A DNA stretch of 64,000 nucleotides from Cyrtodaria siliqua. Taxonomy: Eukaryota > Mollusca > Bivalvia > Adapedonta > Hiatellidae. The position numbers and the translations under genes are program-made. Within the stretch, counting starts at the first letter, position 1, and each line of letters begins with the position of its first letter. The stretch is taken from assembly GCA_037043455.1 (NCBI GenBank), contig JAWPHD010001348.1:186001-250000 (forward strand), written 5' to 3'. The notes below the pieces were generated by a model that saw nothing but the letters and a program-made list of their open reading frames with translations, had not been told where the DNA came from and made no database searches. Shown here piece by piece: positions 11,613-22,751 of this stretch.

Positions 11613-12529
11613 GAAGAAGAAAACAACAAATTAACAAGTTAGCTGGACTAAATACAAAACTTTGTTGATATTTCATTGTTTTAGAACAAAAATAAAACCA
11701 AAATACAACTAATGAACAACCCGCTTCTATGAATTAATATGTTGACAGCATACAACAAAAATTGTATAAGGATGGCCTCATGTTTTGATACAAAATTGAA
11801 TAACACTATTTATTTTCTCATGCATTTGTATTTGCAGTTACCTATACAAATTGTTCTTCCACTAAATATACTGAACAAAAAAATAAATGTCCGACTTATT
11901 TTGCAGGTAATTTTTCCATAGGCGAGTTTTTGAGGGCGTATAAAAAGCTTAAACAGTGTTTTAATAAAACACTGTTTGGTGTTTGTAAGCATACTTAAGT
12001 GAGTACTAAATATCCCATTAAACAGTTCCAAATTTGCCAAGCAATAATCTGTTATGGATGATATGGAAATGTTAAAGGGAGGTAATTTGATGATTGGTGA
12101 TAATCAAAAGCTGCCAACTACACAATCTGTGTTACGCTTTTTTGTGATTTGTTTTGGTAAGGAACATGAAGAAAATATTGTCTCGGACAAATTTTGGTAA
12201 TTGTCGTAGATTTAATTTGTTTTTGTGGCCAAAATGCAAGTTTTAAGAAAAAGGAGGCTCACTCTCTTGTGTACTGAACTTTTCAAAACCTATTGGACTA
12301 TTGTTGGCGGTCTATCTAATTATTCTTAAAACATCATTATTTTTTTCCTGTTTTGCTGTCTAGACAATCAGCATCAACATCAGCTGACGTTTCATTTTTT
12401 GTTCAGTACACCAGGCTCGAAATAGGTCCTTCATATAACTGATCTCTTTATGATCTCATATACAAATTTCACTTTAGCCAGACACGAATCTCAGATATCT
12501 GATTCATATAGAACAAAGAAGTATCAATT
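11613..12529. other. No gene seen; contains a 12-bp hairpin at 11951-11977
   Basis: AT-rich. The notable object is AAACAGTGTTTT (11951-11962) and its exact complement AAAACACTGTTT (11966-11977) around a 3-base loop, a strong short hairpin. It has no flanking element that I can define. Confidence 0.6.
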
Positions 12530-12665
12530 CGCCACTGACCGTTCCAAGGCGGTAGCCCTATTGTCAACCTGTGTTTGTTTGTGATGTCACGAGCCTTGCC
12601 TATTGATATTGTACTTGTTGTTTGTTTTAATGCATTTGTTGGCTGACTGTGTTCTGTGTAGCATG
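12530..12665 (+). repeat. Family B partial copy
   Basis: It contains GACCGTTCCAAGGCGGTAGC, CCCTATTGTCAACC, TTGTGATGTCACGAGCCTTG and a decayed outer part (GGCTGACTGTGTTCTGTG, then GTAGCATG). This is a single arm of the family B inverted-arm element with no partner nearby. Confidence 0.7.
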
Positions 12666-13066
12666 TTTTGAAGGGTGGGGTAATCTTAAAGAAATTGGAC
12701 TAAAGTTGTACAGAAAATGCTTTTTGATACTTTTATTTGGTATGGAAACATGGGTAATTTTATTGTCTTCTAAGAAATGTATGACACAATGATGATGTGA
12801 TTTATTTTTGCTCAAGGTTTCAGGCTAAGGGCTTGTCATGGGTTTGATGATTGAGAAATGTACATTAAACTGTGGAGTGCCCCCTTACGTCATACAAACA
12901 AAACAAGTGGAACCGGAACTTTTCGTTAATTTTCGTAATCGTTATTCCCTAGTGGCGGAATCTGACGACGACATCCGTAAAACAATCGGAACGTCATTTA
13001 GCGTTCCCGCCACTGACGGAAAAGGCCGAGCAATGTTCCGTACTGGGAAATATCTCCAGTATCCCG

Positions 13067-13113
13067 TACTGGGAAATATCTCCCACTGGGAGACTGGGAG
13101 ATATTTCCCAGTA
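13067..13113. repeat. 19-bp perfect hairpin with overlapping direct repeats
   Basis: TACTGGGAAATATCTCCCA at 13067-13085 is perfectly complementary to TGGGAGATATTTCCCAGTA at 13095-13113 across a 9-base loop. A direct copy of the left arm's first 15 bases lies just upstream at 13041-13055. The motif is therefore a short palindrome with a tandem half, in an otherwise unremarkable stretch. The open frame 12838-13170 across it has no recognisable domain. Confidence 0.85.
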
Positions 13114-13845
13114 GAGCAAACGGGTAGATATAGCTTTTCTTTTCCCCGTATTTCCTATACAAATCACTGAAAAATATGTAATATAACAGTATTTAAAATA
13201 TGCTTTTTTTTTGAGCAAGTGATCGAGATGGGCGTAGACCATCGAGGTGTTTAAATTAACCAACGAGATGAAACCATACACTATTTGTTTTGTAGCATGT
13301 CCATTTCAGCTTTATTTAAGTTATTCTAACTGTTATTCTAACTTTTATTCTGACAGGTCTTATTTTCAATTAAACGATTTACACCTGTGCTATTACAAAG
13401 AGAATTTTCAGTGACCATGGTACAACATTACATGCAAACAATTATTTGCAAGTGAATTTGAATTGCAAATTGTATCTTGCACATAAGGTATATTTAAAAA
13501 TAGTTGCAATACAGTTGGTCCCTTTTACACTTTTTACAAACACTGTTTTGGTTACCTTTATCGACTATGGTCACGTGACTCAAAATTGACTGATTTATTT
13601 TAAATCACGGGTTTCATTTGTATATTTGTACCTGATTTTACAAATGAACTTTAATAACATCGCAAACAAGAATTTAAAAATAAGAAAGGAGTTTATTTTT
13701 TGTTTTTAATGCTATTTTATTTTATTAAAGAGGTTGCTCAAAAGTTTCTGGTAACTGAATACATACTTACACACTGAGATACTATATGTATACTATGCTA
13801 ATAAACTAACTTCTACTTCTACAACATAACTTTGCAAATTGTCAA
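13114..13845. other. No recognisable gene or repeat
   Basis: AT-rich, low-complexity in places. Only short open frames on both strands and no family matches. Confidence 0.55.
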
Positions 13846-14095
13846 AAAACGTTATCGGGCAAGCACAAAAAGCTATATTTAAGCTTAATAAGTATTTATA
13901 CATTTTTACTAATATTACACCCAGACATTATTTAGAATTATTTGATAAGTTGGTAACACCTATACTTAACTATGGAAGTAAAGTTTGAAGTTTCTGTCAG
14001 CCTAAACAAATTGAACGAGTGCATCTGCAGTTCTGTAAACAATTATTGTGAACACGTCAACTCAAAACGGTTTTATTTATGAGGAACGAGGTAAA
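13846..14095 (+). pseudogene. Non-LTR retrotransposon (LINE) reverse-transcriptase fragment, decayed
   Basis: One forward frame reads through a stretch typical of the C-terminal side of LINE reverse transcriptases. It includes LFDKLVTPILNYGSKV, then an in-frame TGA where tryptophan is usual, then SFCQPKQIERVHLQFCKQLL, then a second TGA. Both stops are single-base changes from TGG. No catalytic box, endonuclease or 3' tail is present, so this is a dead internal fragment. The LINE clade is not resolved by eye. Confidence 0.7.
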
Positions 14096-14111
14096 ACAGA
14101 TTATGCTACAT

Positions 14112-14650
14112 GAAGATTTTAGGGTTCTCTCATGAACAGACTCAATAAAACCGAGTCCGCTACTTTTATCTCTTGTTTGTGTTTGTTGATTCCAAGGTAT
14201 TTTTCAGTATTTGTTATCATTCAAACTTGCGTTTGTTTAGTGCTGTCTGGCGGCCGTAAAAAGTTGCCTCGACTACAAATCAGTAGTGTTATTCCTTACT
14301 GGTCCGTTGAGATCATCAAGACCAATCTGTGTGGCTTTAAAGTAGAATATCGCTAAAGCCGGTGCTAGGGGGCGTGAGGGGTGTTGCATTTACATTATCT
14401 CTCATAAACAGACAAAATGAAACTGAGTCTGCTACTTTTATCTCTTGTTTGTGTTTGTTTCTTCCAAGGGATCCCCTTTTCAGTATTTATTAGCATTGAA
14501 ACTAGCGTTTGTTTAGTGCTGTGTGGCGGCCGTTAATAAGTTATCCCGACTACAAATCAGTAGTGTTATTACTTACTGTCCTTTGAGATCATCAAGCTCA
14601 AGAAGAATACAGTAGGAGGCGTGAGAGGTGTTGCACTTTACATTACAAAT
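14112..14650 (-). repeat. Family A tandem dimer, inverted orientation
   Basis: Nearly two monomers lie head-to-tail on the minus strand. The GAGTC...GCTACTTTTATCTCTTG block recurs at 14153 and 14425, giving a monomer of about 272 bases. Each has the GGCGGCCGT block, the CTACAAATCAGTAGTGTTAT block and the GGGGCGTGAG or AGGCGTGAGAGG block. This copy shows that family A is a tandemly arranged unit. The terminal direct repeats of its single insertions are therefore probably partial tandem units rather than LTRs. Confidence 0.85.
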
Positions 14651-15371
14651 CAGCAGTCGTGTGTTTTGTCCCTAAATCTTAAGTTATATATTTTTTATTT
14701 CTTGTCTTATAAGAAAGTAATGAAACTTATTTTGTATACAGGAGGAAATCATAACAATGCCCGGAGCTGATATTTCGAACTAGAAGTTTTCATAAATTTA
14801 ATAATTTTCAGTCGAATTTCATGTTAATTTTCGCTGAAATCGTGAAAACCGAAAAATAGCAAAAAAATGCACTTTTTTAAGTTCAGACATCAAAAAACCT
14901 TAAACAACAATTTACAAGCATTTTTTTTTTAAATTTGTATTGCAGTAATTTTTATAATTGAATTTTTTTTCTCCAAAACATCATTCTTTACCCTTTTTCA
15001 AAAACACGGATGCAGTGAAATTATGAAGAACAAGTTCATGTCATACTGTTTTATATCGAAGGTATCGTTAGACTTGACATTAAAATGAACATATTCGGCT
15101 AGAGATGCAGTTACAAAACGGAAGTATTTCGTTGTAAGTTGAACACCTCTTCTATAAACCGCAGATAGCGTTTTACTTTCAACGTTTTGTTAAAAATATG
15201 CAGACATGGTATGCCATGGACAAGAATCAGGTCCAAATTCGGAGGTCAAAGGTCAAATGAATTTCGTGGGCATGTGTTGTTATTATTTAATTCGTTTAAC
15301 CTCATTAAAATAATTGTCATTAAACGATATTATGCAATACATTATGTGTTAATGATTATGTAGATATATAG
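14651..15371. other. No recognisable gene or repeat
   Basis: AT-rich with several A and T runs. No open frame of note and no match to the window's repeat families. Confidence 0.55.
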
Positions 15372-15605
15372 ATGGTTGGTTGAGTGTTTTACGTAATTTC
15401 AGCACATTTACAGGTACTTATGACGGTCGTTTTTTTGTGGTTGAGGCAGAACACCCACTTTTTCCTGGGAAGAACCAGTACTGTATACCTACCGCGATCC
15501 GTAAGAATCAACACTTTCTCACTTACAAGTCGAGCTCGCAGTGAGAGGCGAGACGGTTTTTTCAAGCGCCGCGTCTTTACCATCCCGGCCACGGAAGCGC
15601 TGTAA
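15372..15605 (-). mobile_element. tRNA-derived SINE (reverse strand)
   Basis: On the minus strand it carries the SINE body with the ACAGTACTGGTTCTTCCC and CAGGAAAAAGTGGGTG blocks, and the 3' AATTACGTAAAACACTCAAC region. The head keeps GCGAGCTCGACTTGTAAGTG. The B box is deleted, because the GGGATTCGAA segment is missing between CGCAGTGAGA and GGCGAG. The far head ends in CCGTGGCCGGGATGG, recalling the GTGGCCGAGG A box of the intact copy. Confidence 0.75.
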
Positions 15606-15629
15606 ATGTATAAAAACATCTGGATCGTT

Positions 15630-15765
15630 TGAACTGATAAAGCCAGGGGCGAACCGAGCAGCGACGCTGCGAGTGGGGGTAGGTGTGGGAGGTGGTTTCC
15701 CCCTCCCGCCGGTGGGGGTTTGGGAAAATTGTGAAAATTAGCATTTTGTTTGACACTAGCGCACA
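15630..15765. other. GC-rich island of unknown origin
   Basis: An abrupt GC-rich stretch in AT-rich surroundings: GGCGAACCGAGCAGCGACGC, then G-runs and CCCCCTCCCGCCGGTGGGGG (an imperfect inverted repeat). Open frames cross it on both strands (15389-15766 reverse, 15541-15741 and 15683-15955 forward). The sharp composition change suggests an inserted repeat, but no second copy is in this window. Confidence 0.4.
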
Positions 15766-18565
15766 CCCCACTCAGCCTTCAGTTTTTATTGCATATTTGG
15801 AACTTTTGGAACTTTTATTTTTTTCACTTTTGCTGACGAATTGTACTCATTGGCATACGTGCGTATGCCTGGATACGCGCCTGAAAGCATTGTGTGTTTT
15901 TTTTTTATATCTTATCACATATTTGATTGCAAGGCATTATGTAAAAATAATATGAGAAATGTTTTGTTGTGACATACTTTGTTTTATATCAAAGTGAATA
16001 CAACTCAAGCACTCATAAACTTATTGAGTTATTTCACTTCTCTATGAAACAAAATCTGTTATTCACTGCAAATAAACAAATATCCTCTATTTCTCCTCGA
16101 GAACTAAAGACACTAATTTGAATGACTGATATATACTTAAGACTGCCGTTTGCCATTTAAATGACAAACCACTTCGTAGCTCAGTCACCGTTATTCCAAA
16201 TCTATAATATTTTCGTCCAATAATTGTCTGGAAAAAGTTGGACAGCTGTCTTCCACGTCATCGTTTACATTGAATGCGTTCATAACTGGTACGTAATGAT
16301 CAATTTCTTTAAAGGGACACTGTCCGTAAGTAAAGCACACACTGATTTTTATAAATGTACAACTTACCTAAAATGATCATTTAATTAATTGTTATCCATT
16401 TCACACTAAAATGTTAATAATAATAAAAAAAATGATATGAAATACATTAGTTTAAATCTATTATCTAGGTACTATGCACTGTTTGAACGGCAAAATACAG
16501 GTGTCAGTGTAGTGACGTCTTACAAGAAACGTTTACACACGGTCTGAAATTGTCCACACGTTTTTTGGTCAAACGCAAGTCACATGGTGCATAATGTAAA
16601 CGTCCTTTTGTAACAAACCCAGATGTCAAATAAATGAGAATAACTGATTGCATACTTTCATAGTTTGTCTTTGTTGTTTGTGTTTATTAACATATCACTT
16701 ATTATGCGCCTATCAACGTTTTACCCCACTGAGGTGGCGGCAGGCATACACAGTGGGAATTAGACAAATGTACACATTGATCGCATAATTGTCATTCGAA
16801 GGTCTAAGGGTAAGAGTTATATAAATATCACCATTCCATGTTCTGTCCAAGTTCTTCTCCAGAATACTCTATTTTTATCAATCGCGCTACAGGTATTGCT
16901 AATTCAAAGCAGGCGTGTTACCTTTTTTCAGGCATTTTAATAAGACCTCACATATTTACCCCAATATTTTTTTTTTTAATTATTTATATAAAAAACTGGC
17001 CCAGTAAAATTATGTTCCGGTTTATGACAAACCCCGTTTGAAAGGGCTGACCTCAAACATTGTATGCCAAATCTAATTTCTGTATCCTGTAATATATGAT
17101 GATATCAACAAATACATGTTAGAAGTTTGTTTATCAGGTTACAAAATAATGAGACGGGGCTTTTTTTCATGATTTTGGTAACATGACCCGTACCCCTGGA
17201 ATTGGGAATTTTAACGCGATTTTAACGCGATTTTTCAGAAAATTGGGAATTTTAGCGCGATTTTTAATAAAATTCGGAAAAATATAAAGTAAAGCATTCC
17301 TTTCATAATTATATCTTTAATACTGTTTTTTGTACACCAAGATAAACAGAAGCATTTATTTAAGCTTTTGAACCCCAATCATTGGATTGGCACTCTTAAA
17401 AAAAAAAGATATATATATTTTATTTTTTTTAATTTGGGAATTATTTCCTCTTCATTGGGAAAAAAAAATAAAATGTTTTGGCATTGGGAATATGACCGAA
17501 TTTCGGCTATCAAAACAGCCAAAAAAACCTGTGATAAAAGATAATTCTCCATACTTATCTACCCTATTTGTTTGAGCAGGTAATGAGCCACATATATAAT
17601 TGTATTAGGTATTATAATATTATGTCTAATTATAAGGTTTATATTCCCACCGCCATTCATTTTTCTAATGTTATAACCTCTTTTTTGGCGTAGATATTTA
17701 TAAATAAGAGCTTTATAAAGTTATATTGGCCTAATTATGCTTTGTTCCATACAGCACTGAATTCACTACCACTGATGGTGAAATACACATGGTAATACAA
17801 CTGATGCCATATAAGCTGGGTAAAAGTGGCTAAGTACTGCAAAATACCATAAATGCCATTAAACCCTTACTTGCCACTAAATCTTGAATATGCAGGGTCA
17901 TAAAACTAACTGACTGTGTTACAGAAAGGTGATAACAGGATATCGCTAGGATCATAAAACCCTTCTTTCACTTGTTACGGAATACACAGTGTCATAAAAT
18001 GACTTTGTTCTGGCTGTTTCAAACAATTTGGCCTAGAGGTTCATGTACTATAATTATTAAAAAAAATAATAGATTTATAGGACATTAGTGAAATTAGCAA
18101 GCAATAATCTGATCATGTAAATCATGATCAGATCAGATAAGCATTTATTGAAAAATAATAAAATAGATATAATAATTTTAATCAGCTTGAAAAAAAAAAG
18201 TACACTCTCAGAAACTGAAACATCGTAATTGTTGATTGTATCTGGGCATCTGTGTGACGTCATCGCCGAAGTTGGACTTCGTGTAAACTCGTAATATTCC
18301 GGATTTTTTCCCGTTGATTTCCGTAAAGGTGTGCCGAGTGATATATGGAAACGTAATAATAACGTGTTTCGGCTGTGATTTTAACCGTGATAAATATATC
18401 AATAGTTTTTATACAAATAGATCTATCAAATAAATATCAGTTATAAGGGTATTAAAGGGCTCCTTTAAGCAAATAACTGTCCGATTGACATCCAGTATAC
18501 ATGTAAACACGAGCATAGACCAAATCAGTATGTAGTAATAAATTCGTTAATTTAAAAAAAGGAAG
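15766..18565. other. No gene seen; minor repeats only
   Basis: AT-rich sequence with short open frames lacking domains. Small features are a direct repeat of TTTTAACGCGATTTTAACGC type at about 17210-17260, several A/T runs near 17395-17475, and a 9-bp hairpin CTGATCATG/CATGATCAG at 18109-18131. Nothing supports a gene. Confidence 0.5.
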
Positions 18566-19062
18566 TTTTTATTTATTGTTTGTAAAGATTGCTAGGACCG
18601 CAATATTTTCATTTCTGTTGCTGACGTGGTATCCATTAGGGCGTTAGGTTTTGATTAGAGTATGTCTTCTGCCACGTAACTGACAGGCGTCACTCAATCG
18701 GAAACGCGTCCGTATTACCAGCAAGTATAATTTTATTTATTGTTTATAAAGATTGCTAGGACCGCAATATTTACATTTCTGTTGCATACGTGGTATACAT
18801 TAGGGAGTTGGGTTTTAACTAGAGTATGTCTTGTGCCACATAACTGACAGGCGTCACTCAATCGGAAACGCGTCCGTATTACCCGCAAGTATAATTTTAT
18901 TTATTGTTTATAAAGATTGCTAGGACCGCAATATTTACATTTCTGTTGCTCACGTGGTATCCATTAGGGAGTTAGGTTTTAACTAAAGTATGTCTTGTGC
19001 CACATAACTGACAGGTGTCACTCAATCGGGAGCGCGTCCGTATTACCCACAAGTATAATTTT
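18566..19062. repeat. 164-bp tandem repeat, three copies
   Basis: GATTGCTAGGACCGCAATAT recurs at 164-base spacing (GCTAGG at 18591, 18755 and 18919). Each unit also has ACTGACAGGCGTCACTCAAT, ACGCGTCCGTATTACC and AAGTATAATTTT. Copies differ by a few substitutions. No open frame spans them. Confidence 0.92.
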
Positions 19063-19161
19063 AGTGTGGATTTGGAGTTCAATTCCACGCAGTGTTACTT
19101 TTTTTTGTACCACTATTGAATTCCGCCAAACATCTGGTTCCTGTTTAGTAAATAATCAATA

Positions 19162-19920
19162 AGGCCATATTAAATTAATTCCCAGTTTATCATCCAAATT
19201 TTGGAAAAAATTGGGGCGGGGGGTGCAATTTTATTTTTTATTTTTTATTTTCCTTAGATGACATCAAACATCACAAAAATATTAATAACCAGAAGTATTA
19301 TGTTTTGAACACTCTCTTTATTACCAATTGTCACTGCTATAGCATACATTTGTATTTATAATGATATAAACTACCATGTATGTGAGTTTTAAAAGTTGAA
19401 GTTCTCAATATTACTTACTTCTTCTTGTTTGAAACAGTTCCCCTTTTATTTACGAATGACTGTTTGCCAGATAGGCACAACTCACATACGGGATATTTAT
19501 CATCTGGTTCTACAAGGTCATCTGACAAACCACAGTTATAACATACCGATTCGAAGCCAGCAGAAAAATATGGTAGTGCCACTGACATGTCACAAGTTAC
19601 ATCTTTTCTAACAAATACCGAATGTAAAATATGATTGTCCCCTGTTTCAACATCTTGAAGGACAGAACCACATGTATATTGTAGGTCAGCTAAGATTTGA
19701 AGCAAATCAGTTCTTTTCTTTCCTTTCACCACATGTTTACAATACAGGACTCTTGGTTTTTCACATTCAAAACAATACACCACAATCTGGACATTATCTT
19801 TTTTTTTTTTTTTTTTTTAATTTTTTTTTTTTTTTTTTTCCAAAATAAAAATTGTCGGGGCGGCATAAAATATTCGGGGCGGGCGGGGATGATAAACTGG
19901 GAATTAATTTGATATGGCCT
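19162..19920. mobile_element. DNA transposon with 34-bp inverted ends
   Basis: AGGCCATATTAAATTAATTC...CATCC at 19162-19195 is complementary, with one mismatch, to GGATGATAAACTGGGAATTA...GGCCT at 19887-19920. Subterminal G-rich motifs (GGGGCGGGGGG at the left, GGGGCGG and GGGGCGGGCGGGG at the right) flank an interior with a Cys-rich ORF on the minus strand and a T-tract of about 38 bases. The element is 759 bp, too short for a full transposase, so it is non-autonomous. A target duplication cannot be assigned with certainty. Confidence 0.85.
19415..19783 (-). CDS. Small Cys-rich (zinc-ribbon-like) ORF inside the DNA element
   Basis: A 122-residue open frame with paired cysteines. CFEC near residues 4-7 has further Cys/His at about 15-17, and a C-terminal pair CYNCG and CELC about 16 residues apart precedes a basic tail (KRGTVSNKKK). 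The pattern suggests a zinc-binding fold of the kind found at the C-terminal end of some transposon proteins, but I do not recognise the family. Composition is more protein-like than other frames here. It lies wholly within the 759-bp inverted-end element and is probably a remnant or exon of its protein. The start codon is arbitrary; the true 5' part may be deleted at the A/T tract beyond 19783. Confidence 0.45.
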   Translation of the reverse strand: MVYCFECEKPRVLYCKHVVKGKKRTDLLQILADLQYTCGSVLQDVETGDNHILHSVFVRKDVTCDMSVALPYFSAGFESVCYNCGLSDDLVEPDDKYPVCELCLSGKQSFVNKRGTVSNKKK

Positions 19921-20084
19921 AATGTTAGTTGTGTAATGTTTGTCAACGTAATTATTTGATGTTTTATAAGCTAGAAGTTACGGCTAATGCATTTAAATAA
20001 GTCGAACAGGAAGTGTAGCGTCCACAGAACACAAACAATCGTGAACGCTCGGCCAATCCCGTTTTTGTAAAATGTATTTTTTTT

Positions 20085-20320
20085 TTTTTTTTTATATCTC
20101 TGTGGCTTTATTTTCAAAAAGATGATTATCCCTGTGATTTCAAAAACGATAACAAATATCATATCTCTTTTAACGTCATCGGATGTCGATCAAGAACGCT
20201 CACATTTCCAACTGAAGTAATTTAGTACCCACGCATAGTTCTAATATTAGTAATTGACATTCTATCAAAAAAGACTTTTAGAACAGCATTTAACATTTTG
20301 CGACAATTGCTAAAACGCTA
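20085..20320. repeat. Isolated block of the 2-kb mosaic duplication
   Basis: Starting after a poly-T run, the segment with CTGTGGCTTTATTTTC, GATGATTATCCCTGTGA, ACGATAACAAATATC and CGCATAGTTCTAATATTA matches about 23950-24180 and about 25960-26185. It is the oldest or most diverged of three copies. Confidence 0.8.
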
Positions 20321-21338
20321 TTTTTTTTTAGCCAGATTAGAATGTCTTTAGCCAGACTTTTGCCGAGATATTTTGGAACTTTAATTGAAGGCGCTAAAGC
20401 CTCGCGTCTGCGTACACATCAAAAGTAAGTTAAAAGAGTATTTACCTATAGGGTATTAATATTTCGATATCATATGCATACTGCATTCTGCTTATTTAGT
20501 GCTTATAATTAAAAGTTGAGGTGTACAATATTCAAAAAAAAAAAAAATGTATTTATTTAATGTAAGTTAATGAAAATTGGAGTATGTGACTAAGTCTCTG
20601 GCTGTTTCCTGTTAACAGCGGTTCAAAAGAAGCTAGAAAGACCGTGTGACATTGTGAGACAACATTCGGAAATGCTACATACACCACGACTATCATGCAT
20701 AGAATAAGTAATAAAAGCCACTTCATTCTAAAATTGTACCAATATTTTGAGTAATCGCACCTTTTGTATTGACTATTGTTTCATGTTGATTGAACAATCA
20801 AACATAAAATTGTCACAATTTACAGACAGCCGATCAAACACGTTCACACTTGCCATTGTTCCAGTGTACAACTAATTAGTGGGCACTCCACATTTACCAG
20901 TGAACGTAAAGTTCAATAGAGCATTTCTGGCTGATTAATTCTTAAACTAACAGCGTCACACTTCATGCACTTTCTGCTTTGATCGGCCATTTTGGCCGTA
21001 AGAGGGCGCCACGTTAGTTGATGTTTTACCCGGCTCGATAAGGCAATTAAATGTATGGATAATATTCAGCGCGGGGACACAAACTAGTTGATTGACAGCG
21101 AGAGGAGGAACAGTGGGCGGCGTCTATCGCACAAGCAACAATTTGACAGTTCAATAAATACTGCGATAATTAGTTATAGGTCCAAATCTGATTGTCGCTA
21201 ATTAGCTAACAACATTGGTTTATAAACAGTCAAAGACGTCGTATATTAGAACGAATATCACGTCGTATATTTTTTTAGACAAAATCGGTCGGAAATTTGG
21301 ATTCGCCAGACCGCCGATGTCTGGCGAATTCGCTATGT
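20321..21338. other. No gene seen; 11-bp hairpin at 21301-21329
   Basis: Mostly plain AT-rich sequence. Near the right end ATTCGCCAGAC (21301-21311) pairs with GTCTGGCGAAT (21319-21329) across a 7-base loop. Overlapping open frames on both strands (21215-21517 and 21220-21492) have no domain I recognise. Part of both is copied in the next tandem unit, so they are not good gene candidates. Confidence 0.45.
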
Positions 21339-22004
21339 ATTTTTTACGATTTTCATTCGCCAGTTCGGGTTTCTTTTCACCCAAGGCGATTTGGCTAATG
21401 GTTAACGCGAGCCTAGGCAGCATTTTTATTATAAAGATAGAAATCAGTAATAAATGTATTACCATTTCAGAAGAAGATAACATTGATATCATTTATGCAT
21501 TGAATACACTAAAGTGATATAAATTATACAAGAAAATGTTTATTTGTATTAACTCCATTTTATATCATATATTAAATAGTAAAACACGTTGATTCACAAC
21601 TAGATGAAGTATGTTTGGGGGCTATTATAATATCAAGGATTTGTACAATAAGGATTTGTACAATAAGCTTATTGTACAAATCCTTGATAATATGCACTAA
21701 AGTGAAATAAATTATACAAGAAAATGTGTATTTGTCGAATAGTAAAACACGTTGATTCACAACTAGATGAAGTATGTTTGCGGGCTTTTATAATATGGAC
21801 TAAAGTGAGATAAATTATACAAGAATTTTTTTATTTGTATTAACTTCATTTTATATTACCTATTAAATAGTAAAACACGTTGATTCACAACTAGTTGAAG
21901 TATGTTTACGGGCTATTATAAAATGACGTTGACATCGTGTTACATAATTAAACGGAATATCTAACCTACGCCATGTGTATGACAACGTGTACAACAAACA
22001 CGAC
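21339..22004. repeat. 666-bp tandem duplication, copy 1
   Basis: ATTTTTTACGATTTTCATTC at 21339 recurs at 22005, and the two copies run in parallel for 666 bases with very few differences. The unit holds three diverged copies of a roughly 120-bp subrepeat (ACTAAAGTG...TTATACAAGA...AAACACGTTGATTCACAACT) and a perfect 36-bp palindrome. Confidence 0.93.
21650..21685. repeat. 36-bp perfect palindrome
   Basis: AAGGATTTGTACAATAAG is followed without spacer by its exact complement CTTATTGTACAAATCCTT, centred on AAGCTT. A direct copy of the left arm's first half sits just upstream. The palindrome can extrude as a cruciform. Confidence 0.92.
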
Positions 22005-22670
22005 ATTTTTTACGATTTTCATTCGCCAGTTCGGGTTTCTTTTCACCCAAGGCGATTTGGCTAATGGTTAACGCGAGCCTAGGCAACATTTTTATTATAA
22101 AGATAGAAATCAGTAATAAATGTATTACCATTTCAGAAGAAGATAACATTGATATCATTTATGCATTGAATACACTAAAGTGATATAAATTATACAAGAA
22201 AATGTTTATTTGTATTAACTCCATTTTATATCATATATTAAATAGTAAAACACGTTGATTCACAACTAGATGAAGTATGTTTGGGGGCTATTATAATATC
22301 AAGGATTTGTACAAGAAGGATTTGTACAATAAGCTTATTGTACAAATCCTTGATAATATGCACTAAAGTGAAATAAATTATACAAGAAAATGTGTATTTG
22401 TCGAATAGTAAAACACGTTGATTCACAACTAGATGAAGTATGTTTGCGGGCTTTTATAATATGGACTAAAGTGAGATAAATTATACAAGAATTTTTTTAT
22501 TTGTATTAACTTCATTTTATATTACCTATTAAATAGTAAAACACGTTGATTCACAACTAGTTGAAGTATGTTTACGGGCTATTATAAAATGACGTTGACA
22601 TCGTGTTACATAATTAAACGGAATATCTAACCTACGCCATGTGTATGACAACGTGTACAACAAACACGTT
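22005..22670. repeat. 666-bp tandem duplication, copy 2
   Basis: Second copy of 21339-22004. The sequence after it (TTTCAATTGTTCACTTCTG) is also what follows the equivalent point in the next 2-kb block (24678 onward). This copy therefore sits at the ancestral junction and copy 1 arose by an in-place duplication. Confidence 0.93.
22316..22351. repeat. 36-bp perfect palindrome, second copy
   Basis: The same palindrome as 21650-21685, carried in the second 666-bp unit. The upstream direct half differs by one base, but the palindrome is intact. Confidence 0.92.
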
Positions 22671-22751
22671 TCAATTGTTCACTTCTGTTCTTTTGAAAAT
22701 ATTCTAATGTCTGAATCGAGGAACGTATTAAGGGACTGAATACGATCTGGA

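Noticed and set aside
12838..13170. 110-codon ORF
   Set aside because: It has no recognisable motif, crosses a perfect hairpin and ends in AT-rich sequence.
15389..15955. ORFs over the GC-rich island as a gene or CpG-island promoter
   Set aside because: Frames on both strands are open only because of composition, there is no domain, and the reverse frame runs into the neighbouring SINE.
21215..21517. Overlapping ORFs on both strands as a host exon
   Set aside because: No domain or splice context was recognised, part is copied in the 666-bp duplication, and the two strands look equally plausible, which argues for chance.
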